Made by a program: the position numbers and the translations under genes
Shown: positions 1 through 10,443 of the stretch, piece after piece
Position numbering within the stretch: position 1 is the stretch's first letter
Layout of the letters: each line of letters begins with the position of its first letter
Assembly (NCBI RefSeq): GCF_001039355.2
Contig: NW_019773989.1
Coordinates: 1-28,674 of the forward strand
Length of the DNA: 28,674 nt
Reading direction: 5' to 3'
Source: Lingula anatina
Taxonomy: Eukaryota > Brachiopoda > Lingulata > Lingulida > Lingulidae
Notes under the pieces: generated by a model
Told to the model about the DNA's origin: nothing
The model's database searches: none
The model's input: only the letters and a program-made list of their open reading frames with translations

Positions 1-230
1 TAACTGTGGATCGATCTATCTCAACGGGGAATCTTGCTAAATTGCAATCACCTTAAGTGGGTTCGATGTAAGTCACGCCTACTGATGCTGATAAAGGGTA
101 ATTAATTATCGTTTAGCACCTTCAGTAGGCGTGCTAGACATCTTAGCCACATTAGCTGAAAGCAATTTAGCGAAAAACCCCTGGGAGACAGATCTATCCT
201 GTTAGATCGATCTACGTATGGAAACCGAGT
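1..230. mobile_element. Short hairpin (MITE-like) element, TAGATCGATC family, copy 1
   Basis: GATCGATCTA at 9-18 is the exact reverse complement of TAGATCGATC at 203-212. Just inside, GCTAAATTGC (about 38-47) pairs with GCAATTTAGC near 163-172, and CACGCCTACTGA near 76 pairs with TCAGTAGGCGTG near 123-134. The roughly 206-bp stretch can therefore fold on itself along most of its length. It encodes nothing. Related copies lie at 13451-13612 and 13601-13786. It sits inside intron 1 of the first H-type lectin gene. The inverted structure is seen directly; calling it a non-autonomous DNA transposon is inference, and I found no convincing target-site duplication. Confidence 0.65.
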
Positions 231-608
231 CTAAGATAATGTTTTTGTGTCGGATGTTTTTGAAAACGATTTATCAATTCTTAGCATTTTTCGCTGATAA
301 CCAGAATGGGAACTGTTTAATATTAGACTGAAAAAAAACTGAAAGGGTATTGCAAGAAAATTACCTCGTTTAATATAAACATTTACTAGATAGATAGAAT
401 AAGACAATTTAAGATGCATTTGAAGGGAGTAGAGACGTACAAGAACCAGTTTCAATTTACCAAGCTTACTATCTGAATGATAAAACAAACTTCTTAGTCA
501 GGACATAATTCAATTATGATATAACAACACTTATAGAAATCTGTTCATGCAGACCCAGAACGTTTAAATTATGGAGGATACACAAATATGTGTGTTTTCA
601 TGTTACAG
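231..608 (+). other. 3' part of intron 1 of the first H-type lectin gene
   Basis: No coding sequence is visible. The stretch from about 354 to 608 aligns by eye with intron 1 of the minus-strand lectin gene (reverse complement of about 6602-6840), and its last 130 bases also match the end of intron 1 of the 17.3-kb lectin gene (about 17590-17727). It ends in a TTACAG acceptor at 603-608. Because the match follows the longer, 1-kb type of intron 1, the missing first exon is expected several hundred bases left of the window, not within it. Confidence 0.6.
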
Positions 609-2466
609 GTGTATCGGGAGTAATGTCCAGCGATTACTGTAAGAGAGGCAGTAGCCAAAGGTGTCAGAGCCAAGTGAAGTATGTGCGTTTTGATGAACCG
701 TTCATAAGGACTCCAAACGTTATGGTGACAATATCGAAATTTGATATTTGGTAAGACACAACATTGACCCTTTTTTAATATCACCATTGTTTAATTTTGT
801 GTAGAATAAACTGCGCATAAAAAAACCTGCTTTGATGGATCAATATAATTTCTTTTCTGGGATATTAACTGAGACTGCGTCATTTAGTTTGGAAAGAAGA
901 GGGCCATAGGGGCCATTCCCAGACATATCGTACTAACTGTGGATCGGTCATAGGGTCAAATTCACTTCTGGTATGGAGGCGAACGGTGTTTCCCGTTCAG
1001 CTCTGTGTTCACTGCATTCTAGTGTGCTTCATCTTCTACTGAGTCGCAGCGGGGGCATTTCCTTTTGTCTTTGTTTTTGTATATCGCCCTCGTCCAATTT
1101 CTAATTCATGATCGCTGATCCTCATTTTTGCCACTTTTTTTTTAGCTAAAGGAACATTGAGTTTTAGGTAAGGTTCAGCCTCACAAGTTTGTTTAATTTT
1201 GTCATATGTTCTGAGCTTATTGTTTTCTCCTTTCTGCAATTCTTCCAAAAAATTTAACTTTATTTTTTATTATTATTATTATCTCTTCCTTTAGATATTG
1301 GGTGGTTATGAATTTTAGTATGGGTGTTGTTATTTGGGTGGAATTATTCTTTATGTCTCCTCTCCCTCCTACTGCACCACAAACTTTTATAATTCCATTC
1401 ACAACAAGAAAGAAGGGAACAAAGAATATTGGTTGTTCGCTATATGACCAGACAAGGCCGCATTTATTATATAACCCCATTATACTAACAATGTAACAAA
1501 TTGTTGAACGTTATTAATGTTATGGCCTAAGGGATAATAGTTATATATCAAACATTCGATACGACTCATCATACTAAAAATTATGATGCAATGAGTCAGC
1601 AAAAGTTTTTATTTACTAACAAATTTGCACAAATTTCGTTTGTGGGGTTGATGAAATTTGCGGAATTGAACATTCAGGTTGAAGGCCGAAGATAACTTCA
1701 TGCTTAATCGTATCGTGCGCGCTAATGGAATGATCAAGCGCATAATGGGATCAGGCAGTGATGCTCCCTTGATATAATTAGCAATGAATCTCATTTGAGG
1801 CTCCCCCTCTACGGGAGAATTGAGCATGTGCGGAATGCGCATCAATAAGCTCTGGAGATTGTTGTCGCCTTAAAATGTCGTTTGACTACGCCAAACTTCT
1901 CTTTGGTCGTTTTTCACATGTTCCACCAAACTGGGCCTTCTCAGTTTTCAGGCGACCTATTACCCAGTTTGCACTTATTTATTTCAGAACTTTACTTTAC
2001 ACTAGTGTTAGAGGAATTGATCTAAGATCTGCTTCTATTCTCTTAGGCAGACTTTTTTTTTTTTTTTTTGAAGGTGGCCTACCTCTGCAATTTTAGGCAC
2101 GGAGCCCTCTCTTTTAGAGCGTCGACTTTGCAATGGGCTTACGTTTTTGTACGAAGTCAAAACACATTGTATGCAGTTTGACAAAACAAAGAAAGATAAG
2201 CAGAAGCGGAAATCTTTGTTGTGAGAAAGTTTTTATTCCTTTCTTTCTGTTGAGTAAAGATGGAATTGTGCTTTGGCTGCATATACATGTAGCATGGGAT
2301 TGTCTTTATTGCCTTTTTTAATCTTATCACTTTCAGGAATGGCGAAAATAGTAGCGTGACTACATACGCCTCCGACCTCAGCCCTCACGGCTTCAATGTG
2401 AACATCAAAAGCTGGGGCAGCACCCATATGTACTCTATCACCGTCTCCTGGATGGCATGTCTCTAA
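609..2466 (+). CDS. H-type lectin, copy 1 (5'-partial; exons 2 and 3)
   Basis: Exon 2 is 609-750 (acceptor TTACAG, donor GTAAGA) and exon 3 is 2337-2466 (acceptor TTTCAG, ending in TAA). Phases are 1 and 2, identical to the two complete paralogues here. The visible protein starts CVSGVMSSDYC, continues with VKYVRFDEPF and TISKFDIW, and ends in VSWMACL. This is the pattern of the H-type lectin domain (Helix pomatia agglutinin family): V-x-F-x-x-P-F near the start, GF followed by W in the middle, and Y-S-I-x-V-S-W at the C-terminus. Known members are small secreted proteins that oligomerise and bind sugars such as GalNAc; the ligand here is unknown. Exon 1 (signal peptide) is off the left edge, so whether this copy is intact is not known. 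It has an N-S-S sequon in exon 3. Its 3' end faces that of the minus-strand copy. Confidence 0.78.
1019..1248 (-). pseudogene. LINE (non-LTR retrotransposon) reverse transcriptase C-terminal relic
   Basis: Reading the minus strand from 1248, a frame contains KLRTYDKIK, then MRISDHELEIGRGRYTK. Many LINE-encoded proteins carry this segment after the polymerase domain (K-L-R-T-Y ... F-R-x-S-x-H-x-L-x-I-x-x-G-R). The frame then shifts by one base in an A-rich run near 1062, and the next frame reads RKCPRCDSVEDEAH before a stop at 1019-1021, matching the usual Cys-x-x-Cys ... E-D-E-x-H ending. Only about 75 codons survive, with no polymerase catalytic motif, so it is a dead fragment. It lies antisense in intron 2 of the first lectin gene. 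The family call comes from motif recognition only. Confidence 0.65.
1249..2336 (+). other. Rest of intron 2 of H-type lectin copy 1
   Basis: This holds an ATT microsatellite (1264-1283), a T-run (2050-2069) and AT-rich sequence with no convincing coding frame. A short block with the word TATTCTCTTAGGCAGA near 2034 recurs in inverse orientation near 5718-5735 inside intron 2 of the minus-strand copy, so at least part is ancestral intron shared by the paralogues. The intron is about 1.6 kb here against about 1.0 kb in the minus copy and 0.8 kb in the 17-kb copy; part of the excess is the LINE relic. Confidence 0.5.
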
Positions 2467-2562
2467 ACTATTTGGAATACATATACATGCTTAAATTGAA
2501 AACATTGAGCGTACAGCAGTCATATGGCCAACTTCATTGTTTTGGATTTTGATCATATACCT

Positions 2563-2568
2563 AATAAA
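2563..2568 (+). terminator. Poly(A) signal AATAAA of H-type lectin copy 1
   Basis: AATAAA lies 97 bases past the stop codon, within a 3' untranslated block (CATATACCTAATAAATACATGCACC) conserved in the other two lectin copies. The minus-strand copy has AATAAA at the corresponding place. The 17-kb copy has TTATAAAAA instead. Confidence 0.55.
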
Positions 2569-3588
2569 TACATGCACCGCAGAAATCTGTGTCAAATATA
2601 TTTATTTGGAAATAATTTAATGGTATAAAGGGGTAGATGCCACATGTGTAACGGCTTCTTTTAATAGCAACAATAAATAATAATAATAATAATAACAACA
2701 AGAACAATAAAAATAATAAATGTTCTTTTACGGCGCACTTAATAGCTTGTGCATCTCAAAGCACTAAAATTTCATTTCTATAATATTCTTTGACTGGAAG
2801 ATAGTATAAAATATGACACATTCTAGAGCAAAAATACCTTTTAATTTAAATTAGAAAAAACAAGTGCTGTTCACACAAAAACTTAAAGATGTAGTTCTTC
2901 GATCTTTATCATCAGGATTATTTTCTGCGCTTAATTGCATTAGATGTCTTTTGAAAATATTATATTTATACAACGCAATTCATCATTCAACCCTATTGTT
3001 TGGTAAAGGTATACCTTTTGTATTAACAGAAAGCCATACTGTGATAAATGAGCAATTTGTCTTTATGCTTAAAATAAGAGCTGTCTTTTTGGGTTACTTT
3101 TTGACTTACTTTTGTGAAGAAAATTCATAAATTATCCTTCAGTGAATGGGAATTTAAAGTTCATTGGGTAGTAATTGCAAATGTGCATGTAATCCATCTA
3201 GATGGAGTATTTCGTAGCATTATGATTGCATTCGCGACGTTCAAGAAAGTGAGAACCCTCTTTAAAATAATGCATACAGACTTGACATTTAATATGGAAT
3301 ATTTCAGTTTCGAATGTATGCCTAGTTAAAATGTGTTCTTTTTTCAAATAAACTCAGATCTCATATAAGATATGTGAATAGAGAAGTGTGTAGTCTGATT
3401 ACCAGGTCTGTTGTGCTGCTGCACTATGTAATACGCAGTGATTTAATTGGGTAGTGCTTCTCTAGGCAGGTCAAAGCTTGGCTTTGGCAAAGCATGGCTC
3501 TGTCAAAAAAAGTATCTATATGTCGGCAACTACTGCATAGAAGAATTTGAGATTTTGCATACAAGCGGTCGTTTTTGCCGTTTGTAAA
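2569..3588. other. AT-rich intergenic sequence, no gene seen
   Basis: This contains an impure AAT/AAC microsatellite at about 2671-2720. Frames of 70-90 codons at 2864-3130 and 3114-3329 on the plus strand match no family I recognise, have biased AT-rich composition and show no splice or promoter context, so I treat them as chance. Confidence 0.5.
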
Positions 3589-3702
3589 ATGAGCTATGCG
3601 GTGCTTTACAAATTTGTTAATCTGTGGCAGAATGGCGCAAAAATAAGAGACATTGCCAGAGAGATAACTGCGCCAAACAAAACGGTCCGCCCAGTTTTAT
3701 AG
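3589..3702 (+). pseudogene. Short frame resembling a paired/transposase helix-turn-helix (relic)
   Basis: A 37-codon frame reads MSYAVLYKFVNLWQNGAKIR and then DIAREITAPNKTVRPVL. The pattern L-x-x-x-G-x-x-x-x-D-I-A-R-x-x-x-x-x-x-x-T-V resembles the first helix-turn-helix of paired-type DNA-binding domains, found in Tc1-like transposases and Pax proteins. It stops immediately after the recognition-helix position, and nothing recognisable follows. It could be the start of a decayed DNA-transposon gene, a lone exon, or chance. A recognised family member would need far more sequence. Confidence 0.25.
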
Positions 3703-3784
3703 GGTAATGCCCAGACTGATGTACCTACCAAGGAAAATAAAGGCAAACTAACAGCTTATCAGAACATTGGCATTTTGATCTTAT

Positions 3785-4187
3785 AACAACTCACCATTCT
3801 GTGCAAGCATTCCGTACAAGCAGTGTTATATTAAGCTACACTAGTACAAATTGTCTTTATTCCTACTCCTCATTTTTAACCGTCCTGTGAGTTAATTACC
3901 TTTTTTGGTTGTTATTAGCTCTAGTAGTAGCAGTAGCCATACTTTTCTTTTTGGGGGGGTCAATCGTGGAAATTATATAATTTACCTTTACTCGTGACGT
4001 TATTTAAAAACGTCGAAAGAAAACAAGAAAACAACAGTAATAACAAAACCCCATTTTTATATAGTCCCAGTTGGCTGATTTACTATTCTCTACGCTTTCG
4101 AGTTTTTAATTTTGATTGTCTTTATACCCCCATGACACCACTGAGCTCCAAACTGATCCAGTAAACATCTTTACATACCACAATGCT
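3785..4187 (+). repeat. Dispersed repeat, copy 1 (partner at 13930-14336)
   Basis: The block from ACAACTCACCATTCTGTGCA to CACAATGCTCCTGGCGTA recurs in the same orientation at 13930-14336, with substitutions and small indels spread over about 400 bases (for example CTAGTAGTAGCAGTAGCCAT against CTAGTAGTAGCAATAGTCAT). Neither copy has a long open frame. Copy 1 runs straight into the 77-bp minisatellite; copy 2 stops at the start of the corresponding unit, beside an undetermined base. Type unknown: possibly a non-autonomous element carrying an internal minisatellite. Confidence 0.7.
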
Positions 4188-4495
4188 CCTGGCGTATATG
4201 TTAATGAAAGCAGCTCAACCATGTTCATACGAAAGATGTCGAGTCTCTATTTTACCCTGAATCCCCTGGTGTATATATTAATGAAAGCAGCTCAACCATG
4301 TTAATACCAAAGATGTCGCGCCTCTCTTTTACCCTGAATCCCCTGGTGTATATGTTAATGAAAGCAGCTCAACCATGTTAATACCAAAGATGTCGCGCCT
4401 CTCTTTTACCCTGAATCCCCTGGTGTATATGTTAATGAAAGCAGCTCAACCATGTTAATACGAAAGATGTCGAGCCTCTATTTTACCCTGAATCT
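4188..4495 (+). repeat. Minisatellite, 77-bp unit, 4 copies
   Basis: Units begin at 4188, 4265, 4342 and 4419, each with CCTGG(C/T)GTATAT, then GAAAGCAGCTCAACCATGTT, then TTTACCCTGAATC. The spacing is exactly 77 bases three times. Units 2 and 3 share GTCGCGCCTCTC, whereas units 1 and 4 share GTCGAGyCTCTA, so the copies have begun to diverge. The array ends at a partial unit near 4496. Confidence 0.9.
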
Positions 4496-5227
4496 CAGGG
4501 TGTTTGAAAACCCAAATACGACTGTATTATTCCCTTATTCCTTTATTAATACTAACACAGAGAGTAAACTACGGTCTGCAATGCGGCTGGTAAGTTCAAG
4601 TAGGAAAAATAAATAAATAAAAGTAATATATATATTTGATGCCCTAATTTTAGATACCGCTTAAGTGTAAAGACCCCGATAATTGAAAAAGTGAAAGTTG
4701 TAATGGACAGTTTAGTGGCATATATTTTCAGGAGGCAGTTTTACTTTGATTGCATATATATATGATATTTTATTTTTAATTCGCCTTGCGAATGTCAACG
4801 TCAGCAATGAGCCAAATTCGGATTTAAGAATTCAAAAGCGCTGGTTCAACTGAAGCATTGATAAAATCTGTCACAATGTTAACAAAAACGAAAGAATAGC
4901 GTTCATATTTTCCATTGCAATAAAGCACTCAATTATTAGACTATATGCGTGTAGATCGTCCGTTATTTTAGTACTTTCTAAATACTCAACATTTATCCCG
5001 TCAGGCAATAGCCGGAAGTTTATATAGTATTCATCAAAAAGAAGAAAACAAAAATGTGTGTTTTGAACTATTTGATCTACGTCTTCACTTCAACAAAGTA
5101 TTTTAACGTCCCATCAAGGTTTCAAAAATCATGAATTTCAATAACATATGTATGACAACCCCTCCCCCTTTTCATACCTTTAAAGACATTTTTGAATTAC
5201 TCTATTTGACACAAATTGTTGCATGAT
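4496..5227. other. Intergenic sequence between two converging lectin genes, nothing coding seen
   Basis: AT-rich sequence with no convincing frame, hairpin or tandem repeat beyond short AT runs. It separates the 3' ends of H-type lectin copies 1 and 2. Confidence 0.5.
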
Positions 5228-5233
5228 TTTATT
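5228..5233 (-). terminator. Poly(A) signal AATAAA of the minus-strand H-type lectin
   Basis: TTTATT on the plus strand reads AATAAA on the minus strand, about 64 bases beyond the stop codon, in the same conserved 3' block (CTAAATAAAATCATGCA) as lectin copy 1. Confidence 0.55.
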
Positions 5234-5296
5234 TAGGTATATAATCGAAAATGCTCAGTGCTTTCAATATAAGCATACATGTATATTCAAAACAGT

Positions 5297-7686
5297 TTAG
5301 AGGCATGCAATCCAGGAGACGGAGACTCTGTACAGATGAGTGTTGCCCCAGGTTTTCATATTCATATTGAAGCCATGAGTGCTGATGCTCGAAGGGTATA
5401 CTGTCAGCCTACTATTTGCCCTTCTCCTGAAAGCAATAAGAAAGGAAATGACACTAAAGACTATTGCCACTTAGTCGTAGTCCATGCAATGCACAATCAA
5501 AGCACGATTACATATTTACTCAACAGCAAAAAAAGGAAAAAACTTACTGAAAGCAAAACTCTCGGGTTTTGCTTAGCTTTTTATCAAAAAACATACTATG
5601 TGTAATGTTTTTTTAGAAAAATCATTATTCTTTGCATAGTCTATACTCTTAAGGGGAGGGTTGCGTGCCAATAATGAGGAAATCTACAGAAGGAACCCCC
5701 TTCCAAAATCTGCCTAAGAGAATATGACCAATTTTAAGACCAATACCTTTACCATCAGTGTTAAGTAAAGTTCTGAAATAATATATTGCAAGCCGGGTTA
5801 TAGATCCCCTGGAAATTGCTTTGGTCGAGGTACCTTATGAACATTCTATGACAAATGTAGTAATTTTAAATCTGATTGGATCCAGATTGTTTGGTGAGGT
5901 TCCTCAGCTAATTTGGTGGAAACAAGTTCAAATCGACTAAAGAACAATTCTGAAATCGTTATCCTACTTATGATCAATAAAATTTCATTTGGCAATATCT
6001 ATACAAAAACTTAACTGATAATCACCAGCTAACATATCGTCTGGTGACTGTCAGACTTCATCAAGGAAATTAAATTTTATTGGTTATTTAAAGAATGTAG
6101 TTAATAAAACTATTCAGCCAGCGTGCGTTTTGGGACGTGTGCTTTAGTCTTACATCAATCTGTTCTTTTATAATCAGTATTTTTAACTTTAAATTTGAAA
6201 TTTAGTTTTAATACTTAAGCTCCAAACGTATATAAATTCACCTATAAAGTACAAATACTCTTAAACACATAAAGTAACACTTTTGACATTTGAAAAATAT
6301 GGATATCTCTTCTCTTCCAAACCAAATGATGCAGGCCCACAGAAAAGAAACTTTTTTGCTCCCTATAAGCAAGTTTTTTATGAGCAGTATATCAAAATTC
6401 TAAACAAAATTAAACAATGGTGCTATCGTCATGGTGAAAGGGTCAATGTTGTCTCTTACCAAATATCAAAGGCCGATATTGCCGTCATTACGACAGGAGT
6501 CTTTCTGAACCGTTGATTAAAACGCACATACTTCACTTGGCTCTGACACCTTTCGCTACTGCCTCTCTTACAGTAATCGCTGGACACTACTCCCGATAAA
6601 CCTGTAAGATGAAAACACATACTTAAAACGTTTTGGGCCAGCATAAACAGATTTCCGTAAAGAGTAGTTATATCGGATTGAAATTACGTCCTAAGTGAGA
6701 AGACTGTTTTATCTGATCCTACGTTTGGCAATTGGAAACTGGCTCTTGTCCATGTCGGCGTGCTTCAAATGCATCCTAAATTGTCTTATGTCATCAATAT
6801 AGTAAATGTTTATATTTTTATGTAATTTTCTTGTATTACTCTTTCAGTAAGGGCTTTTTTCACTCTAGTATAAAACAATATATATAGAAAGACAAGAAAC
6901 CGAACAAAGATAGTCTGTTCTCTCCATTTAAATTTACATAAGTCCCTTAATTTACATAAGTAGAGCACTTTTCCATAGTGTATCAACTTTATTCTCCGTG
7001 ATATATATATCGTTTTCAAAACTATCGCCGTAAAACCCAATCTCTTATTTAAAAAGTTCTTCATGTTTGACGACACGACAAAATGAAAAAATTATCTGTT
7101 TTGGTTGAATATTATAAATAGCGCTTGGTATGATACTGAGAAATTCTGAGGGTGAATGACAGTATGACTTAATATCTGCTGTTTGAAATTCAAATGGTGG
7201 TTTTTGTATTTGATCGCTGTGTATACCATGTAAAATTAAGTAAAAATTCACGAAAAGCTAAAATTGTAACTTGAATTCCACAAATAAAAAAACAATCAGC
7301 AAAGTTCAAGAACGCAGAATAATACTTTGGACACAAAATGCCCGGCCCTCTTTCTTATTTGACTCTCAACTAGCCATTGAGTGCATATTTTAATAATAAA
7401 AAATTAATTAGTTGAATAAAAGTTAATTGGTTGAATATATATATCATTCCTACTTGCCATAGTCTCACCCACAGTCTGGCTGTGCCTTCAGGTAAACAAT
7501 ACTGTTGCGTGTACATGATTGGTTTTAACCACAGGGTTATCTAGCAAAAAACAGGTGGGATTAAAAAGCTGTCCAGAACGACACCGACTACTAACATATT
7601 TTAAAACTGTACTTACACCAGGCATCAATTGAAGCTGGAAGTAGCAGAACAACCAATAAGCAACCAAGGAGAATTCTGGGGGTCAT
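5297..7686 (-). CDS. H-type lectin, copy 2 (complete, 3 exons)
   Basis: Exons on the minus strand: 7686-7617 (donor GTAAGT), 6601-6460 (acceptor TTACAG, donor GTAAGA) and 5426-5297 (acceptor TTTCAG, stop TAA). Introns are phase 1 and phase 2. The joined frame encodes 113 residues. Residues 1-23 are a signal peptide (MTPRILLGCLLVVLLLPASI then DAW). The remainder is one H-type lectin domain: VKYVRFNQRF (46-55), AISAFDIW (64-71), GF (89-90), W97, and VSVSWIACL (105-113). Cysteines lie at 24, 34, 42 and 112. Members of this family are secreted oligomeric sugar-binding proteins used in innate defence or egg protection. The start codon lies 55 bases from a TATA box at the same spacing as the plus-strand paralogue. 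The basic pair RR (72-73) replaces NG of the other copies. Ligand unknown. Confidence 0.85.
6602..7616 (-). other. Intron 1 of H-type lectin copy 2
   Basis: The intron is 1015 bases, against 361 in the 17-kb paralogue; both ends are conserved between them (CTGTTTATGC or CTGTTCATGC near the acceptor, and ACACCGAC with AAAACAGGTGGGATTAAAA near the donor). Frames at 6810-7251 on the minus strand lie wholly inside the intron and show no family resemblance. Confidence 0.65.
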
Positions 7687-7740
7687 TTTCTTGTTCTCAG
7701 TCTGAACAGGCGAGCGACTGAACGAACTGTGGCGTCCAGG

Positions 7741-7750
7741 TCCTTTTATA
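7741..7750 (-). promoter_or_regulatory. TATA box of H-type lectin copy 2
   Basis: The minus strand reads TATAAAAGGA, preceded by GCAAC, 55 bases from the start codon. The same GCAACTATAAAAGG string occurs 61 bases before the start codon of the plus-strand paralogue at 17297. A conserved 5' leader lies between TATA and ATG in both (CTCGCCTG, CAGACTGAGAACAAGAA). Confidence 0.75.
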
Positions 7751-8490
7751 GTTGCAAAGTCTGTTGTTCACACATGTCCTGGCAGTTAATCAAGTTTCGT
7801 GCAGTTTCAGTCGTGCAAGCAGGCCCAATCAAGTCCCAACGAATAACGCCGTGTTTTGATTGACATTTGTCTCGTTCTCATCTAAACAAATAAAAAAAGG
7901 TGTACAGCCGTATTCTGCAATGCCCTGGCAGATTAACAATTTCACATATAACAGACAGGTTCAGACAAGCGAGGAAGCAAATCAAGTTCCTTGAAAAACA
8001 CGCAGTTTTGATTTACATATCTCGATCTTCCTTAAAAAAGTCATACGTTATTTATATGTCAGAATAGCAAGTATATTCTCCCACGAAATGCTTACATACA
8101 TGTATAAACATCAGTTTTACAAAATGAATCTCATGGAGCATGGCGTCACTTTATATAAGGCGCAATGGGGTAATAACCGTAGAAAATACTGAAATAAAAG
8201 TAATTTGTGAAAGGGAAGGTTTCTTAAACATGTTGAGTAATATACTATATGCATGGAGGACGATGAAAAGGTCTTATTTGCCTAAAATACTGCCCTTTTG
8301 CCGGACTTTTTAACTTTTACTGTTAATACATATTTTTAGAAATATTATTGTATCAAAAATAAGACAAGTACGTCTCATATTTGGTGCTCCGATCAAAACA
8401 TAAATATTGTCTTCTGTTAACCCTCTGCAATTGTTCAATATTATGGAAAATTGAATAAAAATTGAAAATTGAGGGAAACTATTTCAATAT
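7751..8490 (-). repeat. Upstream region of lectin copy 2; arm of an inverted duplication
   Basis: This matches 16600-17226 in reverse complement, discontinuously. Examples are GTCCTGGCAGTTAATC near 7777 against the reverse of AACTGCCAGGACATG near 17192, CCCAATCAAGT against ACTTGATTGGG, TTTGCCTAAAATACTG near 8277 against the reverse of CAGTATTTTAGGCAAAT, and ATTGAATAAAAATTGAAAATTGAGG (8452-8474) against CCTCAATTTTCATTCAATTTT. The arm therefore covers roughly 0.7 kb of promoter-side sequence as well as the gene. Shared regulatory elements are likely to lie here, but I recognise none beyond TATA. Confidence 0.65.
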
Positions 8491-8570
8491 TCAGCTGTCG
8501 ATTGAAGAAAAATATTTCCTCTTTTGTAGAAAATTGAGACTTTTAAAAATCATTTTTGGAAAAAAATCAT

Positions 8571-8940
8571 CACAGGTGGGTCCAAAGGATATTGCAACAC
8601 CTGTCATTTTGATATGAAAAAGCGTCTCCCCCTTTACCTGTGCCCTCCTAGTCCTTATCATCTTGATAGCAAGAACTGAACACAAATCACGGTTCTTTGA
8701 ATTGTCTGTGTAGATAAGGTTGTATAAAGTTTCATTTCTTGCATGAATCGACATTTTTATTTTATTTTTTTACTTCGACGTCATGATCCAAGTGTTTACA
8801 TTGTAACGATAAACTTTTTGATTTACTGAAAGTTCAAGTTCGTCGTATTAATTCCCAGTGCTTGTCTCCAGCGTGGGCACCGTGGCTATTTGATACTCGA
8901 TCATCAAGTGTTAGCATTAGAATAAAGTCAAAATTCAAAT
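8571..8940 (+). repeat. Intergenic repeat family, copy a
   Basis: The core carries CATTTTGATATGAAAAAGCG, CTGTGCCCTCCTAGTCCTTA, GATAAGGTTGTATAAAGTTTC, ACTTCGACGTCATGATCCAA and GATACTCGATCATCAAGTGT in that order. The same ordered words recur at 9016-9356, 10111-10443, 11216-11560 and 11890-12350, and inverted at 10741-10920. No open frame is conserved between copies, so this is non-coding repeat sequence of unknown type. Confidence 0.75.
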
Positions 8941-9015
8941 TTCTGATTTCACCCCTTTCCTATTCACCTGTATCTACAGATAGGGCGCTTTTTTTTCCTT
9001 TAGAGACAAAAAGTG

Positions 9016-9356
9016 GAGGCAGGTGTTGCTGCACCTTTCATTTTGATATGGAAAAGCGTGTCCCCCTACCCCTCCTACCTGTGCCGTCCTAGTCCTACCT
9101 GTACCCTCCTAGTCCTTCACATTTTCATTGCAAGAACTAAACTCAAATCACGAGGCTTTGAATCGTCTTTGTAGATAAGGATATATAAAATTATATTTCT
9201 TGTATAGAAGTTCAAGCCCGTCGTCTTGATTGTCAGTGCTTTTCTCCATTTGATACTCGATCATCAAGTGTTAGCAATATAATGAAGTCACAATTCAAAT
9301 AATTACACAGGCGTTATGAATTGTCAATAATGAACTAATTCTGGTTTCTTTTGGCT
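9016..9356 (+). repeat. Intergenic repeat family, copy b
   Basis: It has the ordered core words of copy a, but lacks about 70 bases (the ACTTCGACGT...AAGTGTTT segment) between the ATTTCTTG word and GAAGTTCAAG. It carries a local duplication of the TCCTACCTGT(G/A)CC(G/C)TCCTAG segment at 9075-9113. It is followed by GTTTCTTTTGGC..GTCCGCTTC-type sequence that reappears after copy f near 12346. Confidence 0.7.
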
Positions 9357-10110
9357 GTCTCCGCTTCTTTGGAAGTCTACATTATGTACTTTTTTTGATT
9401 TATTGAAGTTGAAACTTTATCTGTTACTATCTTTAACAGAACGATAAAGCCGTTGTGATCTTCATTTACTTAGTTTCCAACCTGGTGTTTGCAACCTTGG
9501 ACATGGTGTGTTTGGGTCCCATTCTTGCCTTATAAACACAGGTTAATCATTATATTTCTCAAGGTACAATGTACCAAAAATACATGCACATATATATTAT
9601 ACTCTAGAAAGTTTTCTTTCAAATACAAAGCCTACATAAGGATTGATCCAAAGTGAATTATACTGAAAGTCATTATTCAATCAATAAATCATATGTGACC
9701 CTGAAATACTGTATCTTTTTTGCTATTAATTACCCGAAGTAACTTGGTTATAATGCTTAAATTGCTTGTGTACAATGCTAAGCACGTAAAGGGGGATTCC
9801 CTTTGGACTTAATAGTACCTTGGGATATGCAAGGAGGGCTAGGAAATAACTATTGCATTAAAATGTGGCCTGTTGCCTCCCTGGTCGTTTGTCTTTGTTC
9901 CAGTTGCACGTGACATGTTCCTGTCGTTAATACAATATTTTGTAGTAGATATTGCATTGTACCAAAAGCAAGAGAGAAATCGTTGCACCGGTTGGTCTTG
10001 CACCGGTTGGATTTGGAGCTCCAATCAAAATATAAATACACTCTTATCACCCCTTATTGTTTACCTGTGCAAAAAATAATCCATAACCACAGGGGGATGT
10101 ATTAGATGAA
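9357..10110. other. Non-coding stretch with further diverged repeat pieces
   Basis: 9360-9540 resembles 12350-12545 (shared CCATTCTT(T)GC and the TTTAT words). 9838-10076 resembles the 8330-8430 block and the reverse of 16660-16760 (CTCCAATCAAAATATAAATA, TTGTACCAAAAGCAAGA). A short direct repeat, GTTGCACCGGTTGG / CTTGCACCGGTTGG, sits near 9982-10010. I see no gene. Confidence 0.5.
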
Positions 10111-10443
10111 GGAGGTTCAGGTGCTGCCAACACCAAGTAAGGGACAATGGTTAAACTCGCCATTTTGATTTGAAAATGACCCTACCTCACAAATCCTACC
10201 TGCATACGCCTATATATTCTTAACGTTGAGATCTTAGAATCCAAGAGTACATCACGATACTTTTAATTCGCATCATAAACGACATCATATTAAGTTTCAG
10301 CTTTCATAATGCCCTTGTAAAGACCTCGTTTTACTAATGTCTGTGTAGATAAGGTTATATAAAGTTTCATTTCTTGCAAGTATCGACAAATTACTTCGAC
10401 GTTATGATCCAAGTGTTTGCACTGTAAAGTTAAACTTTATCTT
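10111..10443 (+). repeat. Intergenic repeat family, copy c
   Basis: This is the most diverged copy at its left end, but the right half is clear: GATAAGGTTATATAAAGTTTC, then TATCGACAAATTACTTCGAC, then GTTATGATCCAAGTGTTTGC. The GTTTCAGCTTTCATAA block before it recurs near 12556. Confidence 0.65.

Noticed and set aside
2233-2427. Minus-strand frame over lectin copy 1 exon 3
   Set aside because: Antisense shadow of the lectin exon, as also at 18671-18874 for copy 3.
2864-3329. Two consecutive plus-strand frames of 88 and 71 residues
   Set aside because: AT-rich composition, no recognisable domain, no paralogue and no splice or promoter context.
5279-5605. 108-residue plus-strand frame, among the longest in the window
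   Set aside because: Its first half is the antisense of exon 3 of the minus-strand H-type lectin; the splice acceptor and stop of that exon explain the sequence.
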